NCBI GenBank assembly: GCA_902796705.1
Contig: CADBQF010000055.1
Location: 1-8,173, forward strand
Reading direction: 5' to 3'
From: Ruminococcus flavefaciens
Lineage (GTDB): Bacteria > Bacillota > Clostridia > Oscillospirales > Ruminococcaceae
DNA length: 8,173 nucleotides
The notes under the pieces are model-generated. The model had not been told where the DNA came from, did no database searches, and worked only from the letters and a program-made list of their open reading frames with translations. The position numbers and the translations under genes are program-made. Shown here piece by piece: positions 4,616-8,173 of this stretch. The stretch's first letter is position 1; the number at the start of each line of letters is the position of its first letter.

Positions 4616-5984
4616 ACTCATTGTCGTCAGAAGAATCGTCTCCGAGGATATTTTCGTAGGAGGATTCTTTCTCGGCTTTTTCCTGTTCTTTTCTGCTTTT
4701 TCTGACAGCAGGGGCGGCAGATTTTCCGCCACGCTTCATGAGGACAACAGCGAAGACGGCTGCTGCGAGTATCACGCCGCATATCACTATGATGAAGACG
4801 ATCTTTTTAAGGCTCTTGTCCATTGCAGTGAACTTGATATTATTATCCTTTGCGTACTTCATTCCGGCGGAATCTGAGCTTACGCTGAGGTCGAATCCGC
4901 TGACTGCTGTAAACTCGCCTGTTTCGTTATTCATAGAAAATCCGCACGCATGGGGAGCTACCTCCGTCACGCTCTTCGGGATACTGAGGTGCTGGAGCTT
5001 GGGGCAGTTGATGAAGGCATTCTCGCCTATCTTCTTTACGCCCTCCGGGATAATGACTTTCGTGAGAGATGAACAGTTCGCACAGAGCTCCTCGCTGACC
5101 TCCGAAACGGTCGTCGGAACGGAGAAAGTTTCGAGCGATACGCAGTTCATGAAAGCACCGGCTTCTATGACGGCTATGCCCTCCTCGATATCCGCCTTTT
5201 TCAGCGAGAAGCAGTTCGAGAAAGCATCTGCTCCGATAGTTGAGACTGCCGTCGGAATGAAGACGTTCTCTATCTTCTGGCAGGCTGAGAATGCACCGGG
5301 CGATATGGTCACGACTGAATCCGGTATGTAAAGGTCGCCCTCAAGTTCGACTGAACCACGATATATCTCCGATTTCGACTTGTTGAAAAGGATATCGTCC
5401 TCAAAGACGAACGCCGGACATTTCGATGTATCGAATGACTGTATCGAATAGCAGTCAGTGAAAGCCTCCGGATTTATAGCTGTGAGCGACTCCGGGAGAG
5501 TCATTTCTTTCAGGCTCGTACACTGGGCGAAAGCGTAGTTTCCGATAGTTGTGAGCGTATCGGGAAGCTTTACTTCTTCGAGAGCCGTACAGCGGAAGAA
5601 TGCCGCAGAGGGGATCTCTGTTATCGTATCGGGAAGTTCTACCGATTTAAGAGATGTACAGCCTGCAAAGGCGTGCTGGCCTATCCTGCGGATAGTATCG
5701 GGGACTTTGACCTCGGTGATGTTCTTGCATTCAACGAACGCACTGTCTCCGATAGCTGTTATCGGGTAGCCGTTGCGGACACGGGGTATCTCGGTGATGA
5801 TAGCGGTCATATCACAGTGAGTTATCGTATATCCGCCGTTTACCATTTCATAGGTGAATGTACCGTCGGTGAGTTCGGCATCGGGATTTGCGAGATTGTC
5901 AGCCGAAGCTGTCACCGCTGACACCGGGAGCATCATAAGCACGGCAGATGCGGCACAGGCGAATAATTTTTTTATATCAAACAT
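4614..5984 (-). CDS. BspA-like leucine-rich repeat surface protein, membrane-anchored (456 aa)
   Basis: A signal peptide is clear at 1-28 (KK, hydrophobic core, likely cleavage ASA|DN). A short opening module (about 40-75) leads into roughly eleven LRR_5/BspA repeats of 23 residues between about 76 and 345. Their pattern is I-xxIG-xx-AF-xxC-xSL-xx-V-x-LP-D/E-x, for example ITAIGDSAFVECKNIT. A spacer containing FEDDILFNKSKSEIY (194-208) interrupts the repeats. A closing module (about 362-386, with AGMKYAKDNNIKF) precedes one membrane helix (about 394-416), then a basic stretch and an acidic tail ending DDSSDDNE. Topology is ectodomain outside, tail inside. There is no LPXTG sorting signal and no dockerin. 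Such proteins usually bind proteins or glycans or mediate adhesion; the ligand is unknown. The start has AAGGA (5996-6000) 11 bases upstream, a slightly long spacing. It is the second gene after its 700-residue paralogue. Confidence 0.92.
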   Translation of the reverse strand: MFDIKKLFACAASAVLMMLPVSAVTASADNLANPDAELTDGTFTYEMVNGGYTITHCDMTAIITEIPRVRNGYPITAIGDSAFVECKNITEVKVPDTIRRIGQHAFAGCTSLKSVELPDTITEIPSAAFFRCTALEEVKLPDTLTTIGNYAFAQCTSLKEMTLPESLTAINPEAFTDCYSIQSFDTSKCPAFVFEDDILFNKSKSEIYRGSVELEGDLYIPDSVVTISPGAFSACQKIENVFIPTAVSTIGADAFSNCFSLKKADIEEGIAVIEAGAFMNCVSLETFSVPTTVSEVSEELCANCSSLTKVIIPEGVKKIGENAFINCPKLQHLSIPKSVTEVAPHACGFSMNNETGEFTAVSGFDLSVSSDSAGMKYAKDNNIKFTAMDKSLKKIVFIIVICGVILAAAVFAVVLMKRGGKSAAPAVRKSRKEQEKAEKESSYENILGDDSSDDNE

Positions 5985-5995
5985 TTAAAGAGCAG

Positions 5996-6000
5996 TCCTT
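5996..6000 (-). promoter_or_regulatory. Ribosome binding site of the second LRR gene
   Basis: AAGGA lies within the 21-base gap between the two LRR genes, 11 bases before ATG 5984. The gap holds no promoter or terminator, so the two genes are probably on one transcript. Confidence 0.6.
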
Positions 6001-6005
6001 TCCGG

Positions 6006-8108
6006 TCATGAAGCCTTTTTCGTATTCTTCGGCTTCTTCTTTTTTACAGCTTTGACAGTGAAAGCTGCGGCAGTTCCCAAAACGGCAGCCGCAAGTCCTC
6101 CGCCTACCGCATAGACGAATCCGGCGGAGACATTTTTTCCGAACAGGCGGATAGTGCCTGTAACGACTTCAATGCCGTTGGCTTTGGCGTATTTTTCAGC
6201 TACAGAGCCTTTGTCAGCGTATATCTTGAAGCCTTCGATGATGAGCATACCGTCTTTCTGCTCCTCTTCGGAATAGGCTGTGGGATCAAAGTAATGACCG
6301 AAAGCGTATGTGCCGATATTCACGAGGCTCTTTGGCAGGCGGACGCTTTTGAGTTCGTGGCAGGCTGCAAATGCGAATTCATCGACGGTCGTTATCTTGT
6401 CGGAGAACTTGACGGAGGAGAGCTTCTTACAGCCTTCAAATGCAAAGCTGTCGATCGTTTCTGTATTGTTCAGGTCGATCTCTTCGAGGAAAGCGGCTTC
6501 GTAGAAAGCCGATCTCTTTATCTCCTTAACGCTGTCGGGAACGGTGAATTTCGCATCTGTCTTACAGCACGGATATACGACGAGAACGGTCTTGTCCTTG
6601 TTGTAGAGGACTCCGCCGTCTGAGGAGAATTCTCCGCTGCCCTCTGACACGTTCACGGCTTCGAGCGAGCTGCACGGGAGGAAAGGCTCGTCACCGGCTA
6701 TCTCACGGCAGTTTCCGGAAAGCGAGATGACTCTGAGCGAAACGCACTGATCGAAGGCACTCTCGCCTATCGTTTCAACTCCGGGCATATCGAGAGTTTT
6801 CAGGTAAGGAGCATTATAGAAAGCGAGCTTATCGACAGTTTTCACCGACTCCGGGAGAACTATCGAATCAGCATTTATACCGGCAAATGAGCTTGTATAG
6901 AGTCTTGTGACAGGTATGCCGTCTATATCTGCCGGAACTGTTATATTGACTTCTGACGATGTGCAGCGTGTTATGACTGCCTCGCCGTTGATGACGGTAT
7001 ATTCATAGTCGCCGTATGTTGACTTTTCAAAGTTGAAGTATTCTTCCATTTCATCGGCTGCGTCTGTTGAGATGAAATCGAAATCGTTATAATAGTCGAA
7101 TTCCTCGTCACGGTCGCTGGCGTACTGCTGGGCGGCACTTCCGAAGCTGCCTATGATGACGAAATCCTCTATCGGCTGTTCGTCGATATCGTATCCGAAC
7201 GCACTGTAGCCTATGCTCTCTACAGAATCCGGGATAGTGATGCGGCTGAGTCCTGTGCCGAGGAACGCAGCCTGACCTACCGTTTTGAGTGAGGACGGAA
7301 GTTCAATCTCCTTGATCTGTGAACAGGCGGCAAATGCAGCACCTTCGATATAAAGCAGAGAATCAGGGAACTTTACTTCGCTGAGAGATTTACATGAGAT
7401 GAATCCGGAAAGTCCGATAGATGACACTTTAGTTCCGCTGAGGTCAACAGATAAGAGCCTTTCGTTCGTGCCGAAGCCGTAGCGGTCGATAGTTTCGAGC
7501 GTGGACGGGAATTTTATGCTTGTGAGCTTTGTTCCGGATACGGCAGATACCCATATCTCCTTTACGCCCTCCGGAATGAGGAGCGATGTTTCGTCCTTAT
7601 CCGGCGGATAGAATACGAGAGTTGACATATCCTTTGAGTAGAGTACGCCGTCCTCGGAAGTGAAATTCTCATTGGAGCTGTCAACTGTGATCTCCTCCAG
7701 TGCTATGCAGTAGACGAAGGGATTTCTCTCATCTATCTGCTCCAAAGATGCCGGCAGGGAGATCGTCTTGTATATCTGGTCGGGCGTATCTCCGAATGCG
7801 AACTGTCCGAGTGCCTTGACAGGTTTGCCGTCTATCTCGTCCGGTATGACTATATCTATATCGGAAGACGAGCAGTCCTCTATACATACGCCTCCGTCGT
7901 CCATTACCGAATATGAAAATTCCCCTGAGACAATGGTACTGCTTTCTTCTGCTGCGGCAGTATCCTTCACGTCAGTCTCGTTGAGTTCTTCACCGGAAGC
8001 AGTAACTTCCTCCTCATCTGCATAGGCGTACATCGTGGAGACAGGTGCGGACGATACGCATATAAGCAGGCTTGCGGCAAGAACAGCTAATTTTTTATAT
8101 TGGAACAT
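6006..8108 (-). CDS. BspA-like leucine-rich repeat surface protein with duplicated ectodomain (700 aa)
   Basis: A signal peptide occupies about 1-30 (likely cleavage AYA|DE), followed by an acidic, Ser/Thr-rich linker (31-60). The ectodomain consists of two similar units at about 61-345 and 364-650. Each opens with F/Y-x-Y-x-V...I-D-G-x-PV, continues with LRR_5 repeats (for example SIGLSGFISCKSLSEVKFPD), and contains a GGVLYNKD or DGVLYSKD segment followed by V-x-YP. Each ends in a closing module with a conserved SVAEKYA or SAAQQYA motif. An acidic spacer (about 332-363, rich in D and E) joins them. One membrane helix (about 661-685) and a strongly basic tail (KKKKPKNTKK) end the protein. No sortase or dockerin signal is present. 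Probable role: surface binding or adhesion, ligand unknown. The start has GAGG (8117-8120) eight bases upstream. It is the first gene of the LRR pair seen here; its promoter is not clear within the window. Confidence 0.92.
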   Translation of the reverse strand: MFQYKKLAVLAASLLICVSSAPVSTMYAYADEEEVTASGEELNETDVKDTAAAEESSTIVSGEFSYSVMDDGGVCIEDCSSSDIDIVIPDEIDGKPVKALGQFAFGDTPDQIYKTISLPASLEQIDERNPFVYCIALEEITVDSSNENFTSEDGVLYSKDMSTLVFYPPDKDETSLLIPEGVKEIWVSAVSGTKLTSIKFPSTLETIDRYGFGTNERLLSVDLSGTKVSSIGLSGFISCKSLSEVKFPDSLLYIEGAAFAACSQIKEIELPSSLKTVGQAAFLGTGLSRITIPDSVESIGYSAFGYDIDEQPIEDFVIIGSFGSAAQQYASDRDEEFDYYNDFDFISTDAADEMEEYFNFEKSTYGDYEYTVINGEAVITRCTSSEVNITVPADIDGIPVTRLYTSSFAGINADSIVLPESVKTVDKLAFYNAPYLKTLDMPGVETIGESAFDQCVSLRVISLSGNCREIAGDEPFLPCSSLEAVNVSEGSGEFSSDGGVLYNKDKTVLVVYPCCKTDAKFTVPDSVKEIKRSAFYEAAFLEEIDLNNTETIDSFAFEGCKKLSSVKFSDKITTVDEFAFAACHELKSVRLPKSLVNIGTYAFGHYFDPTAYSEEEQKDGMLIIEGFKIYADKGSVAEKYAKANGIEVVTGTIRLFGKNVSAGFVYAVGGGLAAAVLGTAAAFTVKAVKKKKPKNTKKAS
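6159..7928 (-). repeat. Tandem duplication of the LRR ectodomain unit (protein level)
   Basis: Codons for residues 61-345 (7074-7928) and 364-650 (6159-7019) encode units with the same order of parts: opening module, LRR repeats, GVLY-x-KD insert, more repeats, and closing EKYA/QQYA module. Similarity is clear in protein but not as long DNA identity, so the duplication is old. Confidence 0.7.
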
Positions 8109-8116
8109 GATCTCTA

Positions 8117-8120
8117 CCTC
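8117..8120 (-). promoter_or_regulatory. Ribosome binding site of the first LRR gene
   Basis: GAGG (in AAGAGGTAG) lies eight bases before ATG 8108. It is weaker than the AAGGAG sites on the left of the window, but spacing is good and no other in-frame start fits the signal peptide. Confidence 0.55.
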
Positions 8121-8133
8121 TTGTATTTTTTAT

Positions 8134-8153
8134 GTACGGACAGCAGGCCGTAC
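8134..8153. repeat. Inverted repeat upstream of the LRR gene pair
   Basis: GTACGG (8134-8139) and CCGTAC (8148-8153) are perfect 6-base arms around an 8-base centre, 25 bases upstream of the 700-residue protein's start. No T-tract follows on either strand, so it is not an intrinsic terminator. It may be an operator or a leader hairpin. The adjoining AT-rich end of the window may hold the promoter, but I cannot identify paired -35 and -10 boxes. Confidence 0.45.
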
Positions 8154-8173
8154 TGATATTTAATAAAAATAAA

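Noticed and set aside
4738..5331. Plus-strand 197-codon frame with a hydrophobic start
   Set aside because: It is antisense to the regular LRR repeats of the 456-residue protein; repeated codon patterns keep this frame open, and no ribosome site is present.
4614..8108. Sortase (LPXTG) or dockerin anchoring of the LRR proteins
   Set aside because: No LPXTG-like motif and no dockerin repeats are present; both proteins end in a membrane helix and charged tail.
8109..8173. Promoter for the LRR pair within the window
   Set aside because: The AT-rich end has -10-like strings, but no -35 partner can be assigned before the sequence ends.

Overview
The window looks like chromosomal DNA of a Gram-positive, anaerobic, fibre-associated gut or rumen bacterium of the Clostridia, most likely Ruminococcus or a close relative in the Oscillospiraceae. 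The organism call is inference. It rests on a glycoside hydrolase family 43 (GH43) enzyme, paired BspA-like leucine-rich repeat surface proteins with Cys-containing repeats, strong AGGAGG-type ribosome sites, consensus SigA promoters and AT-rich intergenic DNA. No phage, transposon, CRISPR, tRNA or rRNA signal was seen. Every protein identification was made by reading motifs, without a database search.

Left block (1-2877, minus strand). A near-consensus promoter (TTGACT-17-TATAAT) drives glmM, phosphoglucosamine mutase, from a GTG start. Fourteen bases after its stop begins a GH43 enzyme whose C-terminus runs off the left edge. The pair reads as one operon joining an essential step of UDP-GlcNAc synthesis to a signal-less, presumably cytoplasmic, glycosidase.

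Middle block (2878-4615). A divergent, repeat-bearing intergenic region precedes a plus-strand unit: a short leader ORF (13 codons) whose stop overlaps, as ATGA, the start of an unrecognised 179-residue two-helix membrane protein. That protein's ribosome site lies in the loop of a perfect 6-bp hairpin, so the arrangement suggests translational coupling. A strong intrinsic terminator follows. Next comes a separately transcribed TetR-family regulator with a perfect-consensus extended promoter enclosed by inverted and direct repeats, which suggests autoregulation. A bidirectional terminator closes the block.

Right block (4614-8108, minus strand). Two BspA-like proteins of 700 and 456 residues are encoded 21 bases apart. 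Each has a signal peptide, an LRR_5 ectodomain, one C-terminal membrane helix and a charged cytoplasmic tail. The 700-residue protein contains the whole ectodomain unit twice. They are probably membrane-anchored surface binding proteins made from one transcript.

I did not find a clearly new multi-gene system. The most unusual local structure is the leader ORF/hairpin/ATGA arrangement before the small membrane protein. After that come the architecture of the tetR promoter and the glmM-GH43 pairing.
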